DNA of 36,525 bases from Anaerolineae bacterium (GTDB lineage Bacteria; Chloroflexota; Anaerolineae; Aggregatilineales; Phototrophicaceae), in the NCBI GenBank assembly GCA_016788625.1, contig JAEUQX010000252.1, forward strand, positions 1-36,525, read 5' to 3'. Shown piece after piece: positions 24,062-32,411 of the stretch. The stretch's first letter is position 1. Each line of letters starts with the position of its first letter. A program made the translations under genes and the position numbers. Below the pieces are notes generated by a model. That model was not told the origin of the DNA. It made no database searches and saw only the letters and a program-made list of their open reading frames with translations.

Positions 24062-25054
24062 TTACACCCCTTGTGGCTCGACGACCGCGCGTACGGCGCG
24101 AATGTTCGAAAGAGGGGACGTGACCATAACCACACAGCCCGTTGACAGAATGAATCGGCGGTTGTTTGTTTGTGCGACAGCCGCGCGTGCCTGGTCGCGA
24201 ATGGCGCTTGGCGTGCCATTGTGCAGATGCCGCCAGCGCGACAGCCCACCACAGACCGCGCCGTTGAATTGCAGCTTGCCGTGTGCGAGATCTGGCTCGG
24301 CATCCTGATCGTGCCAGTTGATGGCCTGCACAGGCAGCGAGGCGCCCAGTCTGAACATCGGTGCTTCGCCATGCAGGTGCAGCATGTTGAACCACCACTT
24401 GTCGGTCAGCGCTTCCAGGATCTTGCGATCGTAGGGCAGGCCGAAGGTCTTGTATTCGTCCTCAGTCATCATATCGTAGCTGGCGTGCTGTACCGCGTAA
24501 TAGATACCCGCGATGGGATAGCGCTTGAGTGCATCAATGAAGCGCAGCGTGGTCTCGGTGAGCGCGTTCAGTCCTGTGTGTACGCGGTCGGGGTTGGTGC
24601 GAATGTGCCGCACCAGCGTATCGTTGCCTGCCAGGTTCTTGGCCTGTGCCAGCGGGTTAAAGATGGTTTGCAGGATCGGTACATCGTCATCGCGCAGGCC
24701 GTCACATACGAGGCGCACACACTCCAACTGGCGACCCAGCGCGCCGCGCAGCGGATCGAGTGGTCGCAAATCTGTCCAATCGAGCGAACGGCTGATCACC
24801 CGTTTGGTGTAGGTTCGGGTGCCTTCGATGTGTCCTTCCCACTCGTCCTGTACGCCGAAGTCAGTCACGCAAAAACTACTGGACGGCGTGAGCTTGACGA
24901 AATCCCAGTCGTAGGTCTTCTGGAATTGGATCGTCGAAGCAGCCAGATCAGCCGCGCGCTGGTCATCGCCCGGCCAGTGCCGCCACAGCGCGACAGGTGT
25001 ACGGTCGGTCGATTCGCCAGCGAAGGTTTTGGTGAGTCGCTCGCGTTTGTTCAT
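24062..25054 (-). CDS. Uroporphyrinogen decarboxylase (UroD) family protein, probably not HemE
   Basis: A 330-residue barrel protein of the UroD/MtaA/CmuA family. The N-terminal RERLTKTFAGESTDRTPVALWRHWPGD corresponds to the HemE N-terminus, but the conserved Arg-Gln-Ala-Gly-Arg substrate loop is missing, so coproporphyrinogen production is unlikely. A later LHLHGEAP (about 227-234) replaces the HxCG metal motif of corrinoid methyltransferases with His-x-His. The C-terminus (GGLSRWRHLHNGTPSAIRDQ...LSTGCVVM...SPLSNIRAV) is classic for the family. It may transfer a methyl group or decarboxylate another substrate. It sits four bases upstream of rsmD and is probably co-transcribed, with no heme genes around. 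Confidence 0.78.
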   Translation of the reverse strand: MNKRERLTKTFAGESTDRTPVALWRHWPGDDQRAADLAASTIQFQKTYDWDFVKLTPSSSFCVTDFGVQDEWEGHIEGTRTYTKRVISRSLDWTDLRPLDPLRGALGRQLECVRLVCDGLRDDDVPILQTIFNPLAQAKNLAGNDTLVRHIRTNPDRVHTGLNALTETTLRFIDALKRYPIAGIYYAVQHASYDMMTEDEYKTFGLPYDRKILEALTDKWWFNMLHLHGEAPMFRLGASLPVQAINWHDQDAEPDLAHGKLQFNGAVCGGLSRWRHLHNGTPSAIRDQARAAVAQTNNRRFILSTGCVVMVTSPLSNIRAVRAVVEPQGV

Positions 25055-25157
25055 GTGTTCAAACAGACAGATCGTCGTTGCAAGATGGGGATGAAAACCT
25101 TACGAAGGAGGTTCTATCCGTACCCATAACGGCCCCTACCGTCTGGTTCAGCGGCTA

Positions 25158-25490
25158 TCATCCTTTCACTTCACTGATGCGCTGCTTGATCATGCGCGCC
25201 AGCATGTTGTTGCGATCATCTTCCAGCGTGGCGGTTTCGTGCGCGCCACGAACGGCATTGCGCTTTTCGATGGCGGCGTTGACCAGTTCCAGCGCTTTCG
25301 CAAACGCCTGATGGGCGGACGCATTGTTCCCGGCGCGGCGCTGCGCCATGCCCATGCCATACAGCCCGTCTATGCTGTTAGCGTCTTTCTTCAGGATACG
25401 CTCGAACTCGGCGATTGCGCCTTTTGTGTCGCCATCGCGTTCCATGCGCCAGGCGCGGCCAATCTCGGCAGAAAGTGATTCTTGAGCCAT
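25158..25490 (-). CDS. Small TPR-like protein
   Basis: A 110-residue helical protein with two TPR-like repeats: about residues 6-39 (GRAWRMERDGDTKGAIAEFERILKKDANS) and 40-75 (IDGLYGMGMAQRRAGNNASAHQAFAKALELVNAA). A charged helix ends the protein (ETATLEDDRNNMLARMIKQRISEVKG). There is no signal or membrane segment. The frame opens at 25514, but ATG at 25490 follows AGGAG by six bases and is the better start. It likely mediates protein-protein contact; no partner is evident. It has its own promoter candidate and is separated from the UroD gene by about 100 bases with no recognisable element. Confidence 0.72.
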   Translation of the reverse strand: MAQESLSAEIGRAWRMERDGDTKGAIAEFERILKKDANSIDGLYGMGMAQRRAGNNASAHQAFAKALELVNAAIEKRNAVRGAHETATLEDDRNNMLARMIKQRISEVKG

Positions 25491-25519
25491 AAACAACTCC
25501 TTTTCGCTAAACATGCGAT

Positions 25520-25548
25520 ATTTTACAAACTATTACGGACAAACACAA
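25520..25548 (-). promoter_or_regulatory. Promoter candidate for the small TPR gene
   Basis: Read on the minus strand, TTGTGT (25543-25548) and TAAAAT (25520-25525) are 17 bases apart. The -10 matches five of six bases. The start codon is about 30 bases further on. Confidence 0.4.
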
Positions 25549-25577
25549 GCGATCCACTCCCGAGCTTCACGAAGGTT

Positions 25578-25606
25578 TTGCCGCCCTCCATGATCTCTGT
25601 TATGAT
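25578..25606 (+). promoter_or_regulatory. Sigma-70 promoter candidate for the permease operon
   Basis: TTGCCG (25578-25583) and TATGAT (25601-25606) have 17-base spacing, and TG at 25598-25599 makes an extended -10. Transcription would start near 25613, about 20 bases before the permease ATG. It is the best promoter match in the window. Confidence 0.55.
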
Positions 25607-25630
25607 CATGAACTTCTATTTCGATGGAAA

Positions 25631-26665
25631 ATGATTATGGGGCAATATCTTCTTCGCAGAGGGTTGCAAGGTATACCAACCTTTTTTGGCGTGACGGTCA
25701 TTTCGTTTCTGTTGATGATCTTCGCGCCGGGAGACCCTATCGCTCTGATTACGTTCGCGCCGAACCGTGATCCCGAAGCTGCCGAGATCATGCGTCGTGA
25801 GCTGGGGCTGGATCAGCCGCCGCTGACGCAGTACATCTACTGGCTGTTGGGCAACGATTGGACGCAGATCGATGTTGATGGCGATGGGGAAGGCGATACT
25901 TTTGGTGAACGGCGCGGGCTGCTGCGCGGCGATCTGGGGGACTCGATTCGGCAGCGCGCGCCTGTGCTGGATCTGATCATTGAGCGCATCCCGGCCACGC
26001 TGCTGTTGACCTTCACTGCGTTAGTACTCGGCTACAGCCTGGGTATCGCGCTGGGTGTGATCGCCGCTGTGTATCACAAGACCTGGCTTGATCAGCTCGT
26101 GCGCATCATCTCGGTGATTGGCAACGCCGTGCCGGCCTTCTGGCTTGGCCTGCTGATGATCATCGTCTTCAGCGTCACGCTGGATTGGCTGCCGATGAGC
26201 GGAATGCGCGACATCGCCAGCCGTTCCGATGTTTTTGACCCGTTGGAGACGGCGCGTCACATGGTGATGCCTGTGTTTGTGTTGTCATTGGGGACGATTG
26301 CTTTCGTCTCCCGCTTCACGCGCACCGAACTGCTGGAAGTGCTTTCACAGGATTACATCCGCACCGCTCACGCCAAAGGACTGACAAAACGTGTCGTCTG
26401 GATTCGCCACGCCACACGTAATGCGCTGCTGCCTGTGGCGACATTTCTGGGGCCGGGGCTGGGCACGCTGCTCAGCGGCGCGGTGATTGTTGAGCAGGTC
26501 TTCACCTGGCCGGGCATGGGACGCTTGGTGGTAACTGCCGTCCTGAACCGCGATTATCCGGTTGTGATGGGGTCAGTGGTGATCGCTTCCGCGATGTTCA
26601 TTCTTGGCGTGCTGCTTTCCGATATTCTCTATGCGCTGCTCGACCCGCGCATCCGTTTGGAGTAA
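25631..26665 (+). CDS. Peptide/nickel-type ABC transporter permease, OppB/DppB family
   Basis: A 344-residue inner-membrane permease with six TM helices. The N-terminus MGQYLLRRGLQGIPTFFGVTVISFLLM matches OppB/DppB, and the cytoplasmic coupling (EAA) loop is LLEVLSQDYIRTAHAKGLTKRVVWIRHATRNALLPV. ATG at 25631 and ATG at 25637 are both possible; homologues usually start at the second. Between TM1 and the GDLGDS motif there is an extra loop of about 18 residues (79-96) with D81-x-D83-x-D85-G, like a calcium-binding DxDxDG loop; it should lie outside the membrane. With OppC it forms the channel for peptide or similar uptake. No ATPase gene is nearby. Confidence 0.9.
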   Translation: MIMGQYLLRRGLQGIPTFFGVTVISFLLMIFAPGDPIALITFAPNRDPEAAEIMRRELGLDQPPLTQYIYWLLGNDWTQIDVDGDGEGDTFGERRGLLRGDLGDSIRQRAPVLDLIIERIPATLLLTFTALVLGYSLGIALGVIAAVYHKTWLDQLVRIISVIGNAVPAFWLGLLMIIVFSVTLDWLPMSGMRDIASRSDVFDPLETARHMVMPVFVLSLGTIAFVSRFTRTELLEVLSQDYIRTAHAKGLTKRVVWIRHATRNALLPVATFLGPGLGTLLSGAVIVEQVFTWPGMGRLVVTAVLNRDYPVVMGSVVIASAMFILGVLLSDILYALLDPRIRLE

Positions 26666-26668
26666 TGC

Positions 26669-27589
26669 ATGAGTGCTGCTCGATCTGCCGTGAAGTCTCA
26701 GGAGCGCTCTCGAACGCTGCTTCAGGACGGCGTGCGGCATTTGCTGCGTGACCGCCTGACGGTGGCTGCGCTGATCATTCTGATGATCGCTACGTTTGTG
26801 TGCGTGTTTGGGCCGCCCGTCGTCGAGAATGTGCTGAAAATTGACGAGACGCGCACCAACGCCAGCCAGCGTTTTTTTCCACCCGGAACGGAAGGCCATC
26901 TACTGGGCACTGACCACCTGGGCCGCGATCAACTCATCCGGCTGATGTACGGTGGGCGAGTCTCACTGGCGATTGCCTACAGCGCCAGCGTGATGATCGT
27001 CCTGATCGGCATCGTGCTGGGGTTGGCCTCTGGTTACTACGGCAAGCGCGTCGATGATGTGATCACCTGGGCGGTGAACACGCTCAACTCGATCCCGCCG
27101 CTGTTCATCCTGCTGATCGTCGCCGCGATCTGGCAGCCGAGGGCCGAAACCCTGATTCTGATCCTGGCACTGACGGGCTGGACGGGCACGACACGCTTGG
27201 TACGTGCCGAAGTGCTGAGCCTGAAGGAGCGTGATTACGTGCTGGCGGCGCGGGCGCTGGGCGCGACCGACCTGCAACTGCTGATCGCCCATATTCTGCC
27301 TAACCTGCTCTCGATCGTGATCGTCACCGGGTCGATCATCGCCGGCAACCTGATCCTGATTGAGTCGGGCTTGAGCTTCCTGGGCGTGGGTGTGCAGCCC
27401 CCCGTGCCGAGCTGGGGCAACATGCTGACGGACTCGCGCACGTATTTTGCCACCGGGGTGCATCTGGTAGTCTGGCCGGGGCTGCTGATCATGGTGACGG
27501 TGATGTGCTTCTACCTGGTCGGTGACGGGCTGCGCGACGCGCTCGACCCGCACCGGGTACGCCTGGGCACAGGCCGCAGCAAAGGGTAG
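26669..27589 (+). CDS. Peptide/nickel-type ABC transporter permease, OppC/DppC family
   Basis: A 306-residue partner of the preceding permease. After an N-terminal cytoplasmic segment and TM1 (about 29-51) comes the usual HLLGTDHLGRDQLIRLMYGGRVSLAIAY block and five more TM helices. The EAA coupling loop is EVLSLKERDYVLAARALGATDLQLLIAHILPNLL, and the end LVGDGLRDALDPHRVR is conserved in the family. It starts three bases after the OppB stop, so the two are translated together. Substrate choice rests on the binding protein, probably the convergent gene at 28268-29929. Confidence 0.92.
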   Translation: MSAARSAVKSQERSRTLLQDGVRHLLRDRLTVAALIILMIATFVCVFGPPVVENVLKIDETRTNASQRFFPPGTEGHLLGTDHLGRDQLIRLMYGGRVSLAIAYSASVMIVLIGIVLGLASGYYGKRVDDVITWAVNTLNSIPPLFILLIVAAIWQPRAETLILILALTGWTGTTRLVRAEVLSLKERDYVLAARALGATDLQLLIAHILPNLLSIVIVTGSIIAGNLILIESGLSFLGVGVQPPVPSWGNMLTDSRTYFATGVHLVVWPGLLIMVTVMCFYLVGDGLRDALDPHRVRLGTGRSKG

Positions 27590-27592
27590 GCC

Positions 27593-28168
27593 ATGACGAA
27601 ACGCATGAAACCTCTGCCCCTGGCTGTGATTGGATTGGCGCTGATTGCTGCGCTGTTGGTCGTGGCGCGACTGGCCTCCCCGGTTGGCGCGCTGCCGCTA
27701 ACCCAGGTCTTTGACGACAGTCCACAGGGCTTCACCATTCGCTATCCCGCCGAATGGCAGTACACCATCCCGATGCAGGGGCTGATGCTGCTTGGGCCTA
27801 GCGCGACGCTGTTCCAGGCCAGGCCAGGGCCGACCTTCACGGTGCAGCGCCTGGGGCCGCTGGGCACGTTTGGTACGCTGGAAGAAGCGCTCGATCTGTA
27901 TCTGCGGCGCGGGCCGCTGCGCGAAGACCGATTCTGGGAACAGCAGGGACAGATCAGCAGCGTTGCGTTCGACAATCGTCCGGCTCTGCGCGTCGAGATC
28001 GTGGGGCGGGAATTCGAAGACAGCCCGGAGTCGCGCGCGCGCATCCTGGCGACGCTGGCGCAGAACACGTTCGTCTACGTCATCGCATTGACCGCGCCGC
28101 AGGAGAGTTGGGCAGCGGTTGAGCCGACGCTGCAAGCGATGCTCGACAGTCTGGAGATTTTGGAATAG
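27593..28168 (+). CDS. Exported PsbP/MOG1-like protein of unknown function
   Basis: A 191-residue protein with an N-terminal hydrophobic segment (about residues 10-31) that is a signal peptide or single anchor. The rest resembles the PsbP/MOG1 fold: FDDSPQGFTIRYPAEWQYTIP at the start, alternating strands, and a final helix (APQESWAAVEPTLQAMLDSLEIL). No cysteine follows the signal, so it is not a lipoprotein. Such domains occur in many secreted proteins without a common function. It begins three bases after the OppC stop and probably shares its transcript. An accessory role with the transporter is possible but unproven. Confidence 0.65.
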   Translation: MTKRMKPLPLAVIGLALIAALLVVARLASPVGALPLTQVFDDSPQGFTIRYPAEWQYTIPMQGLMLLGPSATLFQARPGPTFTVQRLGPLGTFGTLEEALDLYLRRGPLREDRFWEQQGQISSVAFDNRPALRVEIVGREFEDSPESRARILATLAQNTFVYVIALTAPQESWAAVEPTLQAMLDSLEILE

Positions 28169-28211
28169 TTCCGGGTACGAAACAGGGGTTGTAGGTGGTT
28201 CTTACAGGGCG

Positions 28212-28239
28212 GTAGGGACAGGATATATCCCGTCCCTAC
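28212..28239. repeat. Long palindrome between convergent genes
   Basis: GTAGGGAC (28212-28219) pairs with GTCCCTAC (28232-28239). The inner ten bases GGATATATCC are themselves a palindrome, so nearly the whole 28 bases can fold, with one A-C mismatch. It lies between the PsbP-like and binding-protein stops. It differs in sequence from the GGGGCGC palindromes but has the same setting. Confidence 0.7.
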
Positions 28240-28267
28240 GAGACCCAGTCGTTAGGAAAACAGTTGC

Positions 28268-29929
28268 TTACCCACCCAGCGACCAGTTCTGAACGTGTCC
28301 GGTGTAGCCGTAGAAGACCCACGACGGGCCGGGTTCAAAGCCGCTGATGCGCTTGTTGGCGATCTGGTAGATGTTCGGTGTGAACGTCCAGTCATAAGCT
28401 ACATCATCGTGGGCGATCTGCTGAATCTGCTGGTAGATTTCCGCGCGTGCCGCCAGGTCGCAGCCGGGGACGGTGCGTGCCTGTGCGACCAGTTCATCGA
28501 TCTGCGGATTGACATACGAGGCCAGGTTGTTGCCTGCGCCAGGCACGTCCTCGCTGGTCAGCAGCAGCGTCATGAAGTCATTCGGGTCTGGCGGAGCCGT
28601 GCCGCCGCTGTTGCTCATCGGCGTGGCGTCGTAGTTCTGGCCGAAGTAGATATCATCCAGGTAGTTCGCCCATTCGACCAGTTCCAACTGCACGTCGAAG
28701 CCGATCTGGTTGAGCTGATCCTGGGCGATGATCGCCGTCGTCTCGAACATGTTCAGGATGTTGCTGTAGCGAATGGTGAAGGACAGTTTGACACCGTCTT
28801 TCTCGCGCACGCCGTCGCCATCGCTGTCAACCCAACCCGCTGCTTCCAGGGTCTGCGCCGCCATTTCCGGATCATACGGATACGGTTCGATTGCGCTGTT
28901 GTACGCCCAGGTCACGCTGGGTGCTACCGCGCCGACCAGCCGCGTGCCGCCCGTATCGCCGCCCAGGGTCGCCAGGATGTCCTGTTTGTTGTAGCCCATC
29001 GCGACGGCCTTACGCACGTTGACATCGCTGAAGAGCGGATGCGGTGTCTGTTCGACCGGGTTACCCGCTTCGTCAACCGCAGGCTGCGGGTTGCTGGGAT
29101 CGGCCCAGTTCAGCGAGAGGAAGTTGACGGTGTACTGGGGGAAGAACTGATATTGCAGGCTGTCCTGGTTAGTGATCTGCGAGAACAGGTCGCCTTGGAA
29201 GTAGGTGTAGTCGATTTCGCCCGCCTGGATGGCCTGGAGCGCGACGGTCTGTTCACCAATCACACGGTTGACCAGGAAGGGGATCTGCGGCGCGCCGCCC
29301 CAGAAGTCAGGATTGGCGCGGAAGCGCTGTCCTTCATCCGGTGCCCAGCTTTCCAGGATGTACGGGCCGCCGCTGATGTCGGGGTTCATGTTGAAGTCGC
29401 TCTCCATGAAATCGCTGAAGTCCGCTGCAAACTTGTGAGCGGGCATGAAGCGGATCGCGCCCAACTGGCTCAGGGCCGCGCAGTCCGCCGAGGACAGCTT
29501 GATTTCATAGGTGCGGTCATCGATCTTGTTGACCGAGTCGATCAGGGCGACATTCGATTCCAGTACGGTGGCGATGGCTTCCTGCTGGATAGCATTGATC
29601 GTGAAGATCATGTCATCCGCAGAAATCGGTGTGCCGTCGCTCCACACTGCTCCTTCAGTGATCGTGAAGGTGTAGGTCAGGCCATCCTCAGAAACTGTCC
29701 AACTGGTCAGCCCTGATGTTGGCTCGCCCGTGAAGCTGTCCACCTGAACAGGTGCGGGGAACAACAGACTATAGGCCTGATATGACGCGCCATCAGACGC
29801 CAGTGCCGGATTGAACGTGCTGATGTTGCCGAAACCGCGAATGACGACGGTCTCGTCATCCTGGGCAGCGGCGATGCTGAGGGGCAAGACCACCAGAAGC
29901 ATCAGAACGATCAGGAATATACGTCTCAT
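28268..29929 (-). CDS. ABC transporter substrate-binding protein, SBP_bac_5 (peptide/nickel) family
   Basis: A 553-residue exported protein with a Sec signal (MRRIFLIVLMLLVVLPLSIAAAQ) and no lipobox cysteine. Family motifs include GLTSWTVSEDGLTYTFTITEGAVWSDGTPISADDMIF, NVRKAVAMGYNKQDIL and AAGWVDSDGDGVREKDG, the last a DxDxDG loop common in these proteins. It binds peptides or other small ligands outside the membrane for OppB/OppC-type permeases; the ligand is unknown. The frame opens at 29944, but ATG at 29929 is preceded by AAAGGG at six bases, while the earlier ATG has no ribosome site. It is convergent with the permease operon, so it is expressed separately. Confidence 0.9.
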   Translation of the reverse strand: MRRIFLIVLMLLVVLPLSIAAAQDDETVVIRGFGNISTFNPALASDGASYQAYSLLFPAPVQVDSFTGEPTSGLTSWTVSEDGLTYTFTITEGAVWSDGTPISADDMIFTINAIQQEAIATVLESNVALIDSVNKIDDRTYEIKLSSADCAALSQLGAIRFMPAHKFAADFSDFMESDFNMNPDISGGPYILESWAPDEGQRFRANPDFWGGAPQIPFLVNRVIGEQTVALQAIQAGEIDYTYFQGDLFSQITNQDSLQYQFFPQYTVNFLSLNWADPSNPQPAVDEAGNPVEQTPHPLFSDVNVRKAVAMGYNKQDILATLGGDTGGTRLVGAVAPSVTWAYNSAIEPYPYDPEMAAQTLEAAGWVDSDGDGVREKDGVKLSFTIRYSNILNMFETTAIIAQDQLNQIGFDVQLELVEWANYLDDIYFGQNYDATPMSNSGGTAPPDPNDFMTLLLTSEDVPGAGNNLASYVNPQIDELVAQARTVPGCDLAARAEIYQQIQQIAHDDVAYDWTFTPNIYQIANKRISGFEPGPSWVFYGYTGHVQNWSLGG

Positions 29930-29987
29930 ACCTAACCCTTTCATGTCTAGCTAAATTGGCAATAGTTTGGGAAATCGTGCAGACACC

Positions 29988-30016
29988 ATTGTAACGTTCT
30001 TTACACAATTCGCCAT
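29988..30016 (-). promoter_or_regulatory. Weak promoter candidate for the binding protein
   Basis: On the minus strand a TACAAT -10 (29988-29993) is preceded at 17 bases by ATGGCG (30011-30016). The -10 is good and the -35 poor. Confidence 0.3.
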
Positions 30017-30040
30017 GTTTTGAGTTCAATCGGATTGATG

Positions 30041-32338
30041 TTATTCGCGCACACTGATCAGGATCGGCAGCGTCAGAGTGCTGCCCAACGTGCTGCCGCT
30101 CGGACTGAAGAATGTCAGGTTTGCCGCGCGGTCATCTTCTACGGCCAGCACGATGGCGTAGGTGCCGTCTGGCATCTGCTGCGGCAGCCGGAATGTGTAA
30201 GAGTCGCTGACGACTTGCTGCGTGTTCCAGCGGCTCGTGGCGTAGAAACCGGGATCAGCGCGCAGCATTTCGCTCCAGCGCTGGCCGCCCTGGCTGCTGA
30301 CGAGTGCGAGGCGCACACGATAATTCTCTGCCAGAAACTTCTGTGCCTGCCAGTAGAGCGTCAGATCAACCGTATCACCGCGCTGATAGGTCGGGCGTTC
30401 CAGCCGGAAGGCGCTCAGGCTGAGTCCGGCGTCAGTGCGGACTTGCAGTGTCCTGCTGCCCGCCAGGCTGTGACCAGGGGGCAGGCGCAGGCTGAGCGGC
30501 GCATTGACGGGCGCGCAGAGCAGTACGACCAGCATCAGGCAGGCCAGGGTCAGCGCCAGTAAGCGCGCTTCGGCCAGCGTCAGCAGTTTGAACTCCTCGA
30601 TGCGTGGGCGTTGGCGGCGCAGGCGCAGCCAGGTGATCAACAGCAGGCCACCCGCTGTAATTGCCGCCACTGCCCAGGCACCCGACCGGCTCGGCGTCGC
30701 TTCCAGACTCAGGGCGAGTTCGCTGTTGCCCCTGGGTACATTCGGTATATCCACCAGCGTCAGGCCGGTTTGGGCGCGTCGTGTTGGCAGCGGGCGTCCG
30801 TTCAGCACAGCCTGCCAGCCGGGAAAATATGACAGCAGGACTGTTACGGCGCGCGGGGCCGTCACTTCCCGAACCAGGAAGCGCTCGGCGTGGCTGGCGT
30901 GGTCGAGCAGGCTGATTTGCAGGCTGAGGCTGATTTCGCTGGGCGCGATGCGGCTGATGCTGCCGCTGGTGTAGCTGTCGATGAGGAAACGGTTCGGCGT
31001 CCAGCCTGTGCTTAATGGGTCGGGGAGCGCTTCCCCCGGCGCCAGGACAGCTACGCCGTAACCGCGCTGCTCATGTTCGACCTGTGCATCCGCCTTGGTA
31101 CTTCCAAAGCTGCCCACAGGCTGCGGACTCAGCCAGACGGGTGTTGAGCCAATCCAGATCACGATCAGCAGGGCGGGAACAAAGTCGCGTCGCCAGCGCT
31201 TGGTCAGGCGGTTGCGAAGGTGTGTCAGCGCGCTTCCTGCGACGGCCAGGCAGAGCATGACCGGCCCCAGCAGCCAGTGTTCATCGGGCAAAGCCACAAG
31301 TCCGAGGAACACCAGCGCGAGCGCCATAGCCAGGTAGAGCAGCGGGTGACGCAGCCTGCGGTTGGCACGCAGCACATAGATCAGGCTGAGCGCGGCGAAG
31401 AGCGGGGGCATGATGCCCACCGAGAGCGGCGTGTGCGCGACCATCGTGCCGCTGTCCACCTGCTGCGGCAGTGTCATAAGCTCCCCCAGCAAGAGCTTGA
31501 ATACGGGCGCGGCTTTGTTCAGCGTCCAGCGCACATCGCCCGCCTCGACCAGCGCCGGCAGCCAGTAAAAGGCCGATAAGCTGAAACCGAACAACAGCGC
31601 CATAATGACCCGGAAGGGATGCAGGGCGCGTTTCTGTTCGACAAGTTGTTCCCAGATAAGCGTCGCGACCACCAGGGCGCAGCCCAGCAGTGCCATACGC
31701 GGATGGGTGAGCCACAGCGCGGCGGCGAAGCAGGCTGTCATGAGCAGGTCGGTCGCGTAATTGGCAAGCAGCAGCCGCCCGGCGCTCCACAGCAGCAGTG
31801 GCAGCAGCCCCAACGAGACCGCGAGCGGCATATCGCCGAGGATGTGCGGCGTGGTCAGGCCGACATACGGGCTGAGGACATAGAGCGCCGCCGCCAGTAA
31901 ACCCGCCAGCGCGCCACTTCGCCGCGTGACTAACAGATACACGCCGGAACCGCCCAGGCACAGCGCGATGATGAAGGTCAGCCGCACCGCCTGCACCGCG
32001 TCGCCCGTGAAGAGGACATGCAGCAGCGCCGCCGCATAGGTCGCGCCGGGCGGGTAGTAGTGCGGGATGGGCGCGCCGTAGCCGCTGAGGGCGTGCGGCG
32101 ACCAGCGCGGGTAGAGCCGCCCTTCCTGGATGGCGTCGGCGGTGTCTTGAGTGCGATAGACATAGTTCTCGCTGGCATTGGTGCGCGGCAGTTCCGGGTT
32201 GATGATGAACGACCAGCTAACCGTCAGGCACAGCGCGATGACCAGCAGGATGCCCCAATCGAAGCCTTTGCGCGCCTGGCGCATCCAGTCTGGCAGGTCA
32301 AGGATCGAAATATCTGTCGTGTCTCTCATACTGTCCAT
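30041..32338 (-). CDS. Large multi-span membrane protein, PTPS-related/GT-C-like family
   Basis: A 765-residue integral membrane protein. After a short cytoplasmic N-terminus there are about eleven TM helices up to residue 390, then a soluble beta-rich part (about 400-525), two more TM helices (about 530-550 and 570-595), and a C-terminal beta-sandwich domain (about 600-765) with RGDTVDLTLYWQAQ. The first luminal loop (RTQDTADAIQEGRLYPRWSPHALSGYGAPIPHYYPPGATYAAALL) matches the PTPS-related membrane domain (PF10131) and resembles oligosaccharyl-type GT-C enzymes. Activity has not been established for this group; sugar transfer from a polyprenol donor is a guess. A second in-frame ATG lies at 32329. 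Single gene, divergent from the GNAT operon. Confidence 0.7.
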   Translation of the reverse strand: MDSMRDTTDISILDLPDWMRQARKGFDWGILLVIALCLTVSWSFIINPELPRTNASENYVYRTQDTADAIQEGRLYPRWSPHALSGYGAPIPHYYPPGATYAAALLHVLFTGDAVQAVRLTFIIALCLGGSGVYLLVTRRSGALAGLLAAALYVLSPYVGLTTPHILGDMPLAVSLGLLPLLLWSAGRLLLANYATDLLMTACFAAALWLTHPRMALLGCALVVATLIWEQLVEQKRALHPFRVIMALLFGFSLSAFYWLPALVEAGDVRWTLNKAAPVFKLLLGELMTLPQQVDSGTMVAHTPLSVGIMPPLFAALSLIYVLRANRRLRHPLLYLAMALALVFLGLVALPDEHWLLGPVMLCLAVAGSALTHLRNRLTKRWRRDFVPALLIVIWIGSTPVWLSPQPVGSFGSTKADAQVEHEQRGYGVAVLAPGEALPDPLSTGWTPNRFLIDSYTSGSISRIAPSEISLSLQISLLDHASHAERFLVREVTAPRAVTVLLSYFPGWQAVLNGRPLPTRRAQTGLTLVDIPNVPRGNSELALSLEATPSRSGAWAVAAITAGGLLLITWLRLRRQRPRIEEFKLLTLAEARLLALTLACLMLVVLLCAPVNAPLSLRLPPGHSLAGSRTLQVRTDAGLSLSAFRLERPTYQRGDTVDLTLYWQAQKFLAENYRVRLALVSSQGGQRWSEMLRADPGFYATSRWNTQQVVSDSYTFRLPQQMPDGTYAIVLAVEDDRAANLTFFSPSGSTLGSTLTLPILISVRE

Positions 32339-32352
32339 TCTACCCGACTCGC

Positions 32353-32381
32353 TTGCTTTGCAGGGGGCAGAATGCTATGCT
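32353..32381 (+). promoter_or_regulatory. Extended -10 promoter candidate for the GNAT-AlaX-TPR operon
   Basis: TTGCTT (32353-32358) and TATGCT (32376-32381) have 17-base spacing, with TG at 32373-32374 forming an extended -10. The first GNAT start is about 30 bases further on. Confidence 0.42.
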
Positions 32382-32411
32382 TTTGGCGCACGATATAGGG
32401 ACTGGGGCTGG

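Noticed and set aside
24058-24372. N-terminal extension of rsmD
   Set aside because: It reads through the UroD gene in another frame; the true RsmD start at 24057 has its own ribosome site.
24170-25129. Plus-strand open frame of 319 codons
   Set aside because: Antisense to the UroD-family gene, with no domain character or ribosome site.
28295-29716. Long plus-strand open frame (473 codons)
   Set aside because: It is antisense to the substrate-binding protein, whose family match is clear. The frame is open because of high-GC codon bias.
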